Assembly: GCA_019638595.1 (NCBI GenBank)
Contig: JAHBTJ010000005.1
Coordinates: 248,001 to 312,000, forward strand
Reading direction: 5' to 3'
Origin: Chitinophagaceae bacterium
Lineage (GTDB): Bacteria > Bacteroidota > Bacteroidia > Chitinophagales > Chitinophagaceae
Length of the DNA: 64,000 nt
The translations under genes and the position numbers were made by a program. Below are positions 41,319-49,452 of this stretch, one piece after another. Position 1 is the stretch's first letter, and the number at the start of each line of letters is the position of its first letter. The notes below the pieces were generated by a model. That model was not told the origin of the DNA and did not search any database. It was given only the letters and a program-made list of their open reading frames with translations.

Positions 41319-41496
41319 AAAAGATGGTACGGAAGTAAAGCTTCCTGATCCGAATCCGGAATTCACTACCAATGAGGTTTTGCAATTTTATTCGGGACAA
41401 TACCCGGAGCTAACTACCGCTACATTGGAAGGTCCAAAAACAGATGGCACAAAAGCGGTGTATTCTGTAAAAACCACTATCGGCACAAAAGGTTGA
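41275..41496 (+). CDS. PRTRC system protein C, ubiquitin-like
   Basis: A 73-residue protein from ATG 41275 (MALEVTNLEREF). PRTRC-C is the short family that Pfam describes as prokaryotic ubiquitin-like. It has the beta-grasp order: strand REFRFKKDGTEVKL, then PNPEFTTNEVLQFYSGQYPEL, then TATLEG, then AVYSVKTTIGTKG. It ends in a single Gly rather than Gly-Gly, so conjugation would need a variant tail or it acts as a bound partner. The E2-like and E1-like genes follow in the same operon. Confidence 0.75.
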   Translation: MALEVTNLEREFRFKKDGTEVKLPDPNPEFTTNEVLQFYSGQYPELTTATLEGPKTDGTKAVYSVKTTIGTKG

Positions 41497-41497
41497 G

Positions 41498-41755
41498 ATG
41501 AGGCGAAACTTCGAACAAAATAAAAAGCTTATATCAGACTTGATTCAGCCAAGGCTCAACAAGCTGGGTGTAATCAGGACCAGTAACGCCTGGAAAATCT
41601 GCAAGGGCGACCCTTCGCTACCATATAGCTCTGTTGCCTTTCATTTTAAAGTTATTATGATGAAAATGGTGGAAGAGGGTAAAGCTGACCGTATCTGCGG
41701 AGGTGTTTATTTCATTCATAAAAATTCTTTCAGTGAAAAAGAAACCAGACTTTAA
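41498..41755 (+). CDS. Small PRTRC-linked protein, hypothetical
   Basis: An 85-residue protein from ATG 41498, one base after the PRTRC-C stop. Winged-helix-like pattern: RNFEQNKKLISDLIQPRLNKLGVIRTSNAWKICKGD, then a hairpin AFHFKVIMMKMVEEGKADRI and GGVYFIHK. It could bind DNA. It sits inside the cassette and may be specific to it. No named family. Confidence 0.5.
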   Translation: MRRNFEQNKKLISDLIQPRLNKLGVIRTSNAWKICKGDPSLPYSSVAFHFKVIMMKMVEEGKADRICGGVYFIHKNSFSEKETRL

Positions 41756-42931
41756 AAAAACATGCCGAAAACAATTAACCATACAACAACTTCACGAAGA
41801 GCTCGGAGAAATATTTCAAAAAGAAATATCAAAAAAAGATCTGGACGCAAGATTTGCACAAGAAAGGCCCAGGCAGTTGCCCCCGTCATTGCAAATTCCA
41901 TATTTGCCTTAAAGCTGACGCCGATCCCGGGCGTATTCGTTGAGCAAAAAGTAAAACGAAGGAGAAGAAACAGCTGGGAGATCGAAGATGATTACGAGAA
42001 AATGTATTATGATCTTTTTGCAGCTTATAAAAATTATTGTCATCTCCTGGGTAAGGATGCGGTAGTGATGGATCCTTTTAAAAACGGCATTGATCTGAGT
42101 AAGTCATTATATCTCCTTACCGGACGCATCAAAAATATTGTGCCTAAAGGCTTTGATTTCAATATTGACCGACAGGGGGACAATTATTGCATCACAGTTA
42201 TGAAGGCGCTTGACCTTGAAAACCGCTGGCATTTTTTCAATATCGAGCCGGTGGTGAAATTTCTTAAAAAGAAAGACGAAGTACTACATGACCTGTTCCT
42301 GTCAGCTATAGCAATATTGTCTGCAACAGATATACAAACATGGTATGATTGCAGCCTATACGCCTTAGATGTGATGATGGATGAGTATAACATTATGGAT
42401 TGGATTGAATGCCGGATAGAGGATGAGTCGGAAGTGGAAAGAATGATGGTTGAAATAAATATCCTGCGCAATAGCTATCAAAAGGGTGAGATATATGCTT
42501 ATCAAAGACGAATCGGAAATTCCTTTATGAGTCCAGTATTACTGGAAATGAAAACCAGGAAATTAAATGTGCGCAACCCAATCAAAAAATGGATACTTAA
42601 GGTGGCGGCAATGGCAAAAGAAGGCTTTCGGCTGAGAGACTTTATTTACGAAGGGATTAACGAAGAATATGGCGAAGGAGCTATTCGGCTGGAAGACCAG
42701 ATTACTATTTTATGGAGTGATAAGGATTTTGTTTTTGATGTGACTTCGGAAGTAATTGATAATGAAGCTGCAAATTTTGGCGTGCAGTCTCCGGTTTATC
42801 ATTTCGCTATTGATGAGCAGACAAAGCATATTCCTTTTGAAAATATGAGTAATGCGCAAAGGTGGATTAATGATATCGAAGAATTATTCAACAGTTACCA
42901 GGACGTGCTAAAATATATAAAATATGAATGA
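41733..42931 (+). pseudogene. PRTRC system protein F-like, split by a -1 frameshift
   Basis: Read as one gene, it starts at GTG 41733 (KKKPDFKKTCRKQLTIQQLHE) and stops at TAA 41910-41912 in frame 1. In the -1 frame the same coding sense continues without a break to 42931 (LTPIPGVFVEQK...NAQRWINDIEEL). Around the junction, residues QIPYLP of the first frame and LKLTPIPGV of the second join neatly if one T is added at CCTTAAAG. No classic slippery heptamer is present. The 60 residues that the second frame adds upstream are basic nonsense (RRARRNISKRN). So it is either a point mutation, a sequencing error, or an unusual recoding site. Position and length (about 400 residues) fit PRTRC-F. Confidence 0.6.
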
Positions 42932-43631
42932 CAGAACCGATTTACTCCTCAGCGAATACAAGCCATCAGTAGTAATCATGGTGTATAAGGGCGGGCATAA
43001 CAAATATTACCTGGAAAGTCATGATGTAAATGGTCGTGGTGAGATACTTGCCGGCAAACCGCTGCTGCAGGAAACCCTGCAGGCAGTAGTAGATGTGTTT
43101 TTTGATGAAAGAAAGAATAGAACGGCTATCGGCGGCATTATGCCTGATAATTTGCTCCACTTCTGTCATCTTCCAGGCGGCAATTACCGGATGATCTGGT
43201 TTAGACCGGAGGAGCAGCGTGTTATCCACCACGCAGAATCTCTTAAAATCAAAACCGGTATTACTTCTGTGCCGGCGCTTATCTATAGGGTTAGCGGTGG
43301 TGATCTTGATGTTTTTGCCTTAAAGGCCAACAAAAGGCCTGATGAAAAAACAAAGTTATTTGTCGCCCCATTTTTTAATGTATCAAATGATGGAGGTGTC
43401 TGTCTAGGTAACGCTAAAGTAGAGAAACCAAAGGTGCTCACTTTTTCAAACCTGATAAAATATTGGGAGGATCTTTTCTGGCTTAGCGAGTTCAGCCATG
43501 TCAACGGAAATGAAAAAGTAAAATCAGGAGACCTGACAAAGATTTGGCGATCACTTGTCGGTGCAAAACAGAAGTTTCCAAAAGAGGAGCTGATGCCATC
43601 TGAAGTAACAATGAAAAATATTATAGCATGA
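42924..43631 (+). CDS. PRTRC system protein B, E2-like (UBC-fold)
   Basis: A 235-residue protein from ATG 42924, overlapping the previous gene by 8 nt. PRTRC-B belongs to the family Pfam treats as prokaryotic E2-like. The key site is visible: FFNVSNDGGVCLG (residues 150-162) with Cys160, matching the HPNV...G-x-[VI]-C-L active-site pattern of ubiquitin-conjugating enzymes. Upstream, the strands RVIHHAESLKIK and VPALIYRVSGGDLDVFAL form the expected meander. Next gene is E1-like. It would accept a PRTRC-C or similar modifier as a thioester. Confidence 0.78.
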   Translation: MNDRTDLLLSEYKPSVVIMVYKGGHNKYYLESHDVNGRGEILAGKPLLQETLQAVVDVFFDERKNRTAIGGIMPDNLLHFCHLPGGNYRMIWFRPEEQRVIHHAESLKIKTGITSVPALIYRVSGGDLDVFALKANKRPDEKTKLFVAPFFNVSNDGGVCLGNAKVEKPKVLTFSNLIKYWEDLFWLSEFSHVNGNEKVKSGDLTKIWRSLVGAKQKFPKEELMPSEVTMKNIIA

Positions 43632-44392
43632 TTCATTATACTGCTCCATATTTGTTGAACCCGCAACACAGGATCACCATTGACCTGATCGGATGCGGAG
43701 GCACTGGAAGCCAGGTGCTCAGTAATCTCGGTAGAATGAATTATGCCCTGGTGGGCCTCGGTCATCCGGGACTGCAGGTTAAAGCCTGGGACCCTGATGT
43801 GGTGACCTCATCAAACTCAGGACGGCAACTCTTCTCTCCCTCCGACCTCAACCAGAATAAAGCTGCCGTGCTTGTTACCCGTGTAAACAGATACTATGGC
43901 ACTGAATGGCAAAGTGAGCCGTATTATTACTCTGGCCAAGGTGAGGAATATAGTAATATCACCATTAGCTGTGTAGATACAGTTGCAGCTCGACTGGATA
44001 TAGATCAGCAGCTTCGTCATCCGGTAGCAGCAAAAACTGAACAGCCATTTACTAAATTATATTACTGGCTGGATTTAGGCAACCTTAAAAAGACAGGTCA
44101 GGCTGTTCTCGGAACTATTGGATCAATACCGCAGCCAAAAGGACAGAAAAGCAAAGCCACCTTAAAAAATGTCGTGAAACTTTTCCCGCAGATGAAAAAT
44201 ATAAAAGATGAAGATCAGGGACCATCTTGCTCACTGGCAGAGGCACTACAGGGTCAAGATTTGTTTATCAATAGCACCCTGGCTCAGTTCGGGTGTGACC
44301 TCTTATGGAAGCTCATCAGGGAAGGCAGCATCCGCTATCACGGCTGTTATGTCAATCTTGAAACCATGACTGTTAATCCGATTAAAATTTAG
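43628..44392 (+). CDS. PRTRC system ThiF/E1-like adenylating protein
   Basis: A 254-residue protein from ATG 43628, overlapping PRTRC-B by ATGA. The N-terminal Rossmann loop GCGGTGSQV (residues 23-31) binds ATP, and WDPDVVTSSNSGRQLFSPSDLNQNK (residues about 57-81) contains the conserved D and the R/N/K of the E1 adenylation site. ISCVDTVAARLDIDQQL near 118 follows the E1 family. A C in GPSCSLAEAL near 200 is the candidate thioester Cys. It should activate the PRTRC-C C-terminus. No JAB-type peptidase (PRTRC-A) is in the window. Confidence 0.82.
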   Translation: MIHYTAPYLLNPQHRITIDLIGCGGTGSQVLSNLGRMNYALVGLGHPGLQVKAWDPDVVTSSNSGRQLFSPSDLNQNKAAVLVTRVNRYYGTEWQSEPYYYSGQGEEYSNITISCVDTVAARLDIDQQLRHPVAAKTEQPFTKLYYWLDLGNLKKTGQAVLGTIGSIPQPKGQKSKATLKNVVKLFPQMKNIKDEDQGPSCSLAEALQGQDLFINSTLAQFGCDLLWKLIREGSIRYHGCYVNLETMTVNPIKI

Positions 44393-44429
44393 TTATTCAT
44401 TTTAAACAACATAAAAATTCACAATCAAC

Positions 44430-44822
44430 ATGAAACTTATCTATTTCACAGAAAAAACGATTCCAAAATCAACCACCAGATCAGGTACGGCAAAAGTAAC
44501 CTTTAACAAAACAGGAGTTATCTCTATCAACCAAAAAGCATGCGATAAAATGTTACTTAGCCCGGGTGACAAGATATCTATAGCCCAGGATGAAAAGGTT
44601 CCGGAGAACTGGTACATATTTAAAGATACTAACGGCTTTGAGGTCCGGGGGGGGTATGATAAGAAAGGATGCCTGTTCAATCATTCATTACTGACACAGA
44701 CGGTTGTTGATGCTTTGGGTTTACCTATTGATAAAACGCATGGTTTTCTTGTTGCCGGCAAACCAACAACTGTGAATGGTGATAAAACACAGTTCTGGGG
44801 GTTAATAGCTCCTGTGCAGTAA
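44430..44822 (+). CDS. Phage protein after the PRTRC cassette, hypothetical
   Basis: A 130-residue protein from ATG 44430. Beta-rich (KVTFNKTGVISINQKACDKM, SPGDKISIAQDEKVPENWYIF, FLVAGKPTTVNGDKTQFWGLIAPV). The first half resembles the swapped-hairpin pattern of AbrB-like transcription factors (GxISINxKA...LSPGDKI), but the identity is only suggestive. It is the last gene of this block before the HNH nuclease. Confidence 0.5.
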   Translation: MKLIYFTEKTIPKSTTRSGTAKVTFNKTGVISINQKACDKMLLSPGDKISIAQDEKVPENWYIFKDTNGFEVRGGYDKKGCLFNHSLLTQTVVDALGLPIDKTHGFLVAGKPTTVNGDKTQFWGLIAPVQ

Positions 44823-44878
44823 CGAATCCGAAAAATATTAATCCGTACCCTGCCCGTACCTAAAAAACTAATTCAATA

Positions 44879-45289
44879 ATGGCAGGAGTAATTATCACTG
44901 AAAATGGATATGAATTTCCAACATGGAAACCACATTGGTATACCAGGGAAAAACTAAATAAGTACTATCGACAACTGTCTGATAATGATCCGGACATCAG
45001 GAGGAAGTTTTATAAACTCCTCCGTATAAGTAGTTCGGCGTTTATAGCCAGACGAGATGTAAGATTTGTGATTTTCTCAAGGGATAATTGGCGGTGTGTG
45101 CATTGTAATCAGAGTGATCGCATACAGGTGGACCATATCATAACGGTATTAGATTGTGCCAACGGATGGATCTCATTAGAAGACTTAAATAAGGAAAATA
45201 ATCTTCAAGCACTTTGTATACGCTGTAATGCCTCCAAGCCGCACACCCATAGAACGCCAAACAGAGTAAACAACATAAATAATGCCTAG
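44879..45289 (+). CDS. HNH endonuclease
   Basis: A 136-residue protein from ATG 44879. The ββα-metal site is intact: C73-x2-C76, then DH at 85-86 (VDHIITVLD), N108 and C113-x2-C116-N117 (LCIRCNASK). This is a stand-alone HNH, a type used in phage packaging or as a homing nuclease. It is far from the terminase genes, in the replication region, so a homing or recombination role is as likely as packaging. The stop overlaps the next gene start by 8 nt. Confidence 0.85.
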   Translation: MAGVIITENGYEFPTWKPHWYTREKLNKYYRQLSDNDPDIRRKFYKLLRISSSAFIARRDVRFVIFSRDNWRCVHCNQSDRIQVDHIITVLDCANGWISLEDLNKENNLQALCIRCNASKPHTHRTPNRVNNINNA

Positions 45290-46463
45290 AATCCGAACTA
45301 TAAAACCGACACATCATTCCGATAGGAAATTGCCGGAGATATCCCTGCAGGCACATCTGCTATGGGTGCTTAATTGGTGTTGGTCTGACGATGAAGGAAT
45401 CTTTGAAAACGACCCCTTACTTATAAGATCAAACAATTTTCCACGCAGAACTGATATTAGGGTTGAACAGATAATACAATGGCTTGACCAGTTAGTAAAA
45501 GCCCGGTTCCTAGTACCCTTTACGTATAATGGCGAAGGCTACTACATAAACCGCACTTTCAAAACTCATCAAAAAATTGACCGTCCACAGGCTTCAAAGA
45601 TTCCTTTGGATGTTATTTTTTCAATTCGTGGACAGTTCGACGAACGTTCGACGATTGATCGAGACGATTCGACTCAGTATAGTAATGTATTGGAAAGTAG
45701 TGTAGAAGAGAGTAAAGGAGAGTATTTGGGGGCACCTTCGGCGCCAACCGCACCACCGGATGTTGGTAAAAAATCGAAAAAAAAGCCTGTAGAACAAAAA
45801 AAGTTTGTTCCGCCATCGCTTTCCGAAGTCGAAAAGTATTTCATCGCCACGATGGGAAACCCAACCGACCCGCGCTGCTGGATGGAAGCCAAATGTATCA
45901 ACCAGGCGGGGCAATGCTTCGATCACTACACCGCCAACGGTTGGGTGCAGGGCCGCGGAAAACCCATTAAAAACTGGCAGGCATCCTGTCGTAACTGGAT
46001 CCGTAATGAGCTAAACGGCACCTATGGCCCGGTAAGAAAAAGTGAGCCGCCGCAGAAAAAAAATGAGGAACCGCCGCCAGCGCTATCGGTTGAAGCAACA
46101 CCATCGCCCCCGGCAATGCCCAAAACGGCAGTTGAGATCAACTACCTGTTTGAGCGGTTCATGGAAGGTCAGGTAACGATCATCAGTGTTGATGCTGCTC
46201 ATTACGACTACCTGAAGAAAGCCGGCAGGATCAACTGGACCAAGGAGCAAACGGCTGCGATCAGCCAACAGGCAAAAGACCATATCACGGAGAAAAGCCT
46301 GCCGGCAGACGAAAAAAATGTGCTGAAGTTCATGAAGCTGTTTGGGGTGATCGAGTATTTCCAACAACAAAAAACAAAAGGTGATGAGAAAATATTCTGT
46401 GAAAAAGATTTCTCCGGTGCCGCAGCATTTAGGGCACAGACGCCGGTTCTATATCGGCATTGA
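45282..46463 (+). CDS. Phage replication initiation protein (winged-helix, O-like)
   Basis: A 393-residue protein from ATG 45282. The N-terminal 120 residues (PRIRTIKPTHHSDRKLPEI, then GIFENDPLLIRSN, then VEQIIQWLDQLVKARFLV, then GYYINRTFKTHQK) are the winged-helix pattern of phage replication proteins. A K/P-rich linker leads to a second domain (residues about 165-250: SEVEKYFIATMGN, INQAGQCFDHY, PIKNWQASCRNWIRN) of the DnaD-like type that recruits the helicase loader. The rest is disordered and helical. It likely binds the origin, possibly within its own gene. Confidence 0.72.
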   Translation: MPRIRTIKPTHHSDRKLPEISLQAHLLWVLNWCWSDDEGIFENDPLLIRSNNFPRRTDIRVEQIIQWLDQLVKARFLVPFTYNGEGYYINRTFKTHQKIDRPQASKIPLDVIFSIRGQFDERSTIDRDDSTQYSNVLESSVEESKGEYLGAPSAPTAPPDVGKKSKKKPVEQKKFVPPSLSEVEKYFIATMGNPTDPRCWMEAKCINQAGQCFDHYTANGWVQGRGKPIKNWQASCRNWIRNELNGTYGPVRKSEPPQKKNEEPPPALSVEATPSPPAMPKTAVEINYLFERFMEGQVTIISVDAAHYDYLKKAGRINWTKEQTAAISQQAKDHITEKSLPADEKNVLKFMKLFGVIEYFQQQKTKGDEKIFCEKDFSGAAAFRAQTPVLYRH

Positions 46464-46869
46464 TTGCGGAGTAAATACCGGAATAGCCAAGTGGGACAAG
46501 GAAATGAAGCGGCTGACACTCGTGAAAAGCACAACCATCCTTCAGGCAATTGCTGAAGTGAAGGATGCCTGGGAACATGATCGGGGAACAGTATTTGTCC
46601 GAGTGGAAGATGCCCGCCTTCGCAAGTGGATACCCAGGCAAAAAACTGAATCGTCTGAACGTGGAAGGCGAGAAGGTGCCGGCAGCGTGAAACGTGATGC
46701 GATCATATGGGAAGAGTTTTTAACAAGCGAGAATATTCCGCATGAGTTTGTGGCGCCAAAGAATAACAAAACGAAAATGACAGCCGAATACTTCAAAAAA
46801 ATATCCGGCTGGATGGGATCAACAAACAGTCATGCGCGGGATGCCGCGGCATTGGTAATCGGTTTATGA
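46384..46869 (+). CDS. RuvC-like Holliday junction resolvase/RNase H-fold nuclease
   Basis: A 161-residue protein started at ATG 46384 (an adjacent GTG at 46381 also fits), overlapping the initiator gene's end by 80 nt. Active-site order: D27 in YIGIDCGVNTGIA, E75 in FVRVEDARLRKW, D153 in SHARDAAALVIGL, matching RuvC/RNase H-like phage resolvases. Residues about 86-102 form a basic loop (QKTESSERGRREGAG) likely to touch the junction. It should resolve replication and recombination intermediates before packaging. Confidence 0.78.
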   Translation: MRKYSVKKISPVPQHLGHRRRFYIGIDCGVNTGIAKWDKEMKRLTLVKSTTILQAIAEVKDAWEHDRGTVFVRVEDARLRKWIPRQKTESSERGRREGAGSVKRDAIIWEEFLTSENIPHEFVAPKNNKTKMTAEYFKKISGWMGSTNSHARDAAALVIGL

Positions 46870-47111
46870 CCTGCAGACTGGAAATATGGCTAAAGGATTA
46901 CTACTTCACCGAAGAGCTGATCCAGTTGCCGCATGATCCGCTCATATCCTTTGAAGAAAACTTTAACCTGCGAAAGATGATCCTGGATCTGGCAATAAGA
47001 CGCATGGAGGTCATTTACCAGAAACAAATTGAAAGATGCCAGGGGAAGTATCATTTCGTCATGGTATTTGAATCACGAATTTTTGAACTTGAAATTATTG
47101 AAGATGAGTAA
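46866..47111 (+). CDS. Small phage protein, hypothetical
   Basis: An 81-residue protein from ATG 46866, overlapping the resolvase stop by ATGA. Acidic and helical (FEENFNLRKMILDLAIRRMEVIYQKQIE). No domain recognised. Sits between resolvase and an HTH protein in a tight operon. Confidence 0.5.
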   Translation: MTCRLEIWLKDYYFTEELIQLPHDPLISFEENFNLRKMILDLAIRRMEVIYQKQIERCQGKYHFVMVFESRIFELEIIEDE

Positions 47112-47355
47112 ACAAGAAAAAAGCTACGACCGTAACTACTTCTCAGAAAAAATTAAGGAAAAACTGAAAGCCGATAATATCAGTTCCACCCAGGCGGCAA
47201 AGATCGTAGGTGTTGACCAGGGCACATTTTCAAAGATGGCCCGGGCGGCAACCTTCACTCCCAATATTGAACTGTATTACAAGATGTGCCAGTGGCTGGG
47301 CATGCCGATGGAGGATGCTTTCAGGGAGAATGTATTGCCGGTTTTTGAATATTAA
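47104..47355 (+). CDS. XRE-family HTH regulator (late early-region)
   Basis: An 83-residue protein from ATG 47104, overlapping the previous stop. Residues about 16-60 are a helix-turn-helix (KADNISSTQAAKIVGVDQGTFSKMARAATFTPNIEL) with a C-terminal MCQWLGMPMEDAF, the layout of small Cro/C1-type or Xre regulators. It could control the accessory genes downstream, which start a new AT-rich block. Confidence 0.7.
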   Translation: MSKQEKSYDRNYFSEKIKEKLKADNISSTQAAKIVGVDQGTFSKMARAATFTPNIELYYKMCQWLGMPMEDAFRENVLPVFEY

Positions 47356-47402
47356 ACTTTTAAAAAACATCTTCCTGGCGTCAGGAAGGTGATGAAAAAA
47401 AT

Positions 47403-47453
47403 ATGACTACTGAACAGCTTTATGAACTGTTTAAACAACAAAATATAATATGA
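47403..47453 (+). CDS. 16-residue micro-ORF coupled to the next gene
   Basis: ATG-started frame MTTEQLYELFKQQNII whose TGA overlaps the ATG of 47450-47692. The helical peptide could be a translated leader or the start of a lost gene. Too short to assert expression. Confidence 0.25.
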   Translation: MTTEQLYELFKQQNII

Positions 47454-47692
47454 GCGAGCATACAGCTTATGTAGAAAAAAAAGATGACGGTGTTTTAATA
47501 TTCTCCGTCCACAACGAAACAGGAAGTTGCGCTAACGGGTTTATTCATAACGAAGACCTTGTGAATGCTATTAGAGACCTTAATAAGATAGTAAAAAATC
47601 TACCCTGCAAATGCTCCCACCCAATTAAAGAAAAAGGATACGATTTATGTTCTATCTGCGGGTGTAAATATAGTACGATACTTCATAAATGA
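47450..47692 (+). CDS. Small Cys-rich phage protein
   Basis: An 80-residue protein from ATG 47450. The C-terminal third has five Cys in CKCSHP...CSICGC, a possible zinc site. The N-terminal half is strand-rich (GVLIFSVHNETGS). No named family. First of a run of small AT-rich accessory genes. Confidence 0.5.
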   Translation: MSEHTAYVEKKDDGVLIFSVHNETGSCANGFIHNEDLVNAIRDLNKIVKNLPCKCSHPIKEKGYDLCSICGCKYSTILHK

Positions 47693-47725
47693 CAAGAGAG
47701 TAAAATTTATGAATAAAATTTTAGT

Positions 47726-47926
47726 ATGGCTGGTCTACAAAAACTCCTGAAGCTCTACGGCAGAATAGAATGTAAAGGCGAAAACGGAAAGCGTGTAATG
47801 TGGGTATGGGATTACGCTAACGACAAGCCGCGCATTGAATCTGAAATGACAAAAGAAGAATGGGCGGCAAGCGAAAAAGCAAAGTATAAACTTTTAAAAA
47901 GTCAATTGAATGAGGAACGAAAATAA
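47726..47926 (+). CDS. Small phage protein, hypothetical
   Basis: A 66-residue protein from ATG 47726. A short strand section with two W (VMWVWDYANDKPR) is followed by a charged helix (MTKEEWAASEKAKYKLLKSQ). Such proteins occur in Bacteroidota phages without known role. Its 3' end overlaps 47910-48347. Confidence 0.5.
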   Translation: MAGLQKLLKLYGRIECKGENGKRVMWVWDYANDKPRIESEMTKEEWAASEKAKYKLLKSQLNEERK

Positions 47927-48347
47927 TAATAAGGGAAACCGACCGATAAAATACCGGGGTAAAACAGTGGGAGGCGATTGGGTTTTTGGAAACTATTCCC
48001 ACTTAAAAAAAGATTTTTCAACTATAAAAGCCGGGCATTACATATCAAATTCTGTCGGTGCGCCATTTGCTTTTCTTGTCCGACCCGAAACAGTAGGGCA
48101 ATATACCGGAATGAATGACGGTAAAGGAAAAGAGATATTTGAAGGCGACATACTCGCAGTTAAGGACGAATATGGAAGCTATGTATTTGCTGCCGTAAAA
48201 TGGGGTGATGATTACCCAGCCTTTACCCTTCATCCTAAAATCGATGATGAGTATTATAACAGCTTACAGCACGCAGTTTTGGTTTGCGGTTGTAAAATTG
48301 TAGGAAACGTATTTGAAAGCCCTGAATTGCTTAACAACAATGAATGA
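47910..48347 (+). CDS. YopX family phage protein
   Basis: A 145-residue protein from ATG 47910. Matches the YopX family layout: RPIKYRGKTVGGDWVFGNY near the N-terminus, FLVRPETVGQYTGMNDGKGKEIFEGDILAV in the middle, and a C-terminal strand VCGCKIVGNVFESPELL. The family is spread through phages of Firmicutes and Bacteroidota; its function is unknown. Its stop overlaps the next start by ATGA. Confidence 0.85.
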   Translation: MRNENNNKGNRPIKYRGKTVGGDWVFGNYSHLKKDFSTIKAGHYISNSVGAPFAFLVRPETVGQYTGMNDGKGKEIFEGDILAVKDEYGSYVFAAVKWGDDYPAFTLHPKIDDEYYNSLQHAVLVCGCKIVGNVFESPELLNNNE

Positions 48348-48916
48348 TCTACGCATATTATAAACAAAAGCTAAATACAATGACAATACAACAACTACAA
48401 CAGTCGAACCTGCATGAAATTATAAAACATGCAAAAGATTTTGCAATAAAATTACACTCAGATGTAAATCATAAATATGATGGCTTAGATTATTCAACTC
48501 ATTTGTACATGGTTTATGATACTGCCTGTCAATTCAGCCATTTGTTACCAGTAGAAATTAAAATCGAGGCTTTAGCATCCGCGTGGACACATGATTTAAT
48601 TGAAGATTGCAGGGTTACATATAATGATATTAAAAGAGAATTTGGGGAAACAATTGCAGAAATAACTTACGCCCTTACCAACGAAAAGGGAAGAAATAGA
48701 AAGGATAGGGCAAACGAAAAGTATTACGAAGGAATTAGAAATACACCCGGCGCAACTTTTGTAAAATTATGCGATAGAATGGCTAATGTATTGTATGCAA
48801 GAATTGAACATACAAGTATGTACAATGTGTATAAAAGAGAGAACGAAGATTTTTGTTCGCATCTATATACCCCCGATTTACAAGAAATGTTTACCTACTT
48901 AAAAAAAGCAGTTTAA
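48344..48916 (+). CDS. HD-domain small alarmone hydrolase-like protein
   Basis: A 190-residue protein from ATG 48344 (ATGA overlap); an ATG at 48380 is an alternative. The HD metal site is visible: H53 (STHL), H83-D84 in WTHDLIED, and D144 in KLCDRMANV, with YNDIKREFGETIAEI in the SpoT/MESH1-like spacing. Length equals stand-alone (p)ppGpp hydrolases and it lacks a synthetase domain. It could lower alarmone levels during infection or counter toxic nucleotide synthesis; the substrate was not tested. It lies within small accessory genes. Confidence 0.72.
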   Translation: MIYAYYKQKLNTMTIQQLQQSNLHEIIKHAKDFAIKLHSDVNHKYDGLDYSTHLYMVYDTACQFSHLLPVEIKIEALASAWTHDLIEDCRVTYNDIKREFGETIAEITYALTNEKGRNRKDRANEKYYEGIRNTPGATFVKLCDRMANVLYARIEHTSMYNVYKRENEDFCSHLYTPDLQEMFTYLKKAV

Positions 48917-49437
48917 TGGAAATAAGACAACTACAGCAATACCCGCTAGGGCGTAAAGGGGTAAAAATACAGCACTTTGACCAAGAAAGAGAGGTTGATT
49001 CCGTGTGCTGGATAGAGGAATTATCTGTGGACGAAATAACCGTATCAAACGGAGAGTATGAATACTGGCTGAAGCCAGCACTGGCGACCGCTATTCTATA
49101 CCCATTATCCGCCCTTACGAAGGAAATAGAAGTGTACGGAGAAAGATTTGTGCCGATTATTGAGATAGCTAAAAGGGTTGATAATGGACACAATTCAAAT
49201 TCAATCATTAAAGAATACACAGGACTAATATTAGTCAAGACAGACAAATGCGATGATTGTGAAAACGTATACATAAGACACGCAAACGGGGAGCTGCTTT
49301 CTATAACAAGAGGCGATAGTAATGTAACCTTCAAAACGTACACAGCCATTATCCAACTCCTACAATCCTGGTTCATCAACTATCAGGGAATAGAAGCAGT
49401 AAACCCGTTTGATTTAAACGAAAACCCTTATAAATAA
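48916..49437 (+). CDS. Phage accessory protein, hypothetical
   Basis: A 173-residue protein from ATG 48916, overlapping the HD gene stop (TAATG). The ORF opens earlier at 48853 but that part lies over the HD gene. It begins MEIRQLQQYPLGRKGVKI and is beta-rich (YWLKPALATAILYPLSALTKEIEVYG) with CDDC near residue 122. No family recognised. Confidence 0.5.
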   Translation: MEIRQLQQYPLGRKGVKIQHFDQEREVDSVCWIEELSVDEITVSNGEYEYWLKPALATAILYPLSALTKEIEVYGERFVPIIEIAKRVDNGHNSNSIIKEYTGLILVKTDKCDDCENVYIRHANGELLSITRGDSNVTFKTYTAIIQLLQSWFINYQGIEAVNPFDLNENPYK

Positions 49438-49452
49438 AAAAATAATAAAAAA

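Noticed and set aside
41762-41910. First 50 residues of the frame-2 PRTRC-F ORF as its real N-terminus
   Set aside because: Basic low-complexity sequence; the other frame over the same DNA is clearly protein-like.
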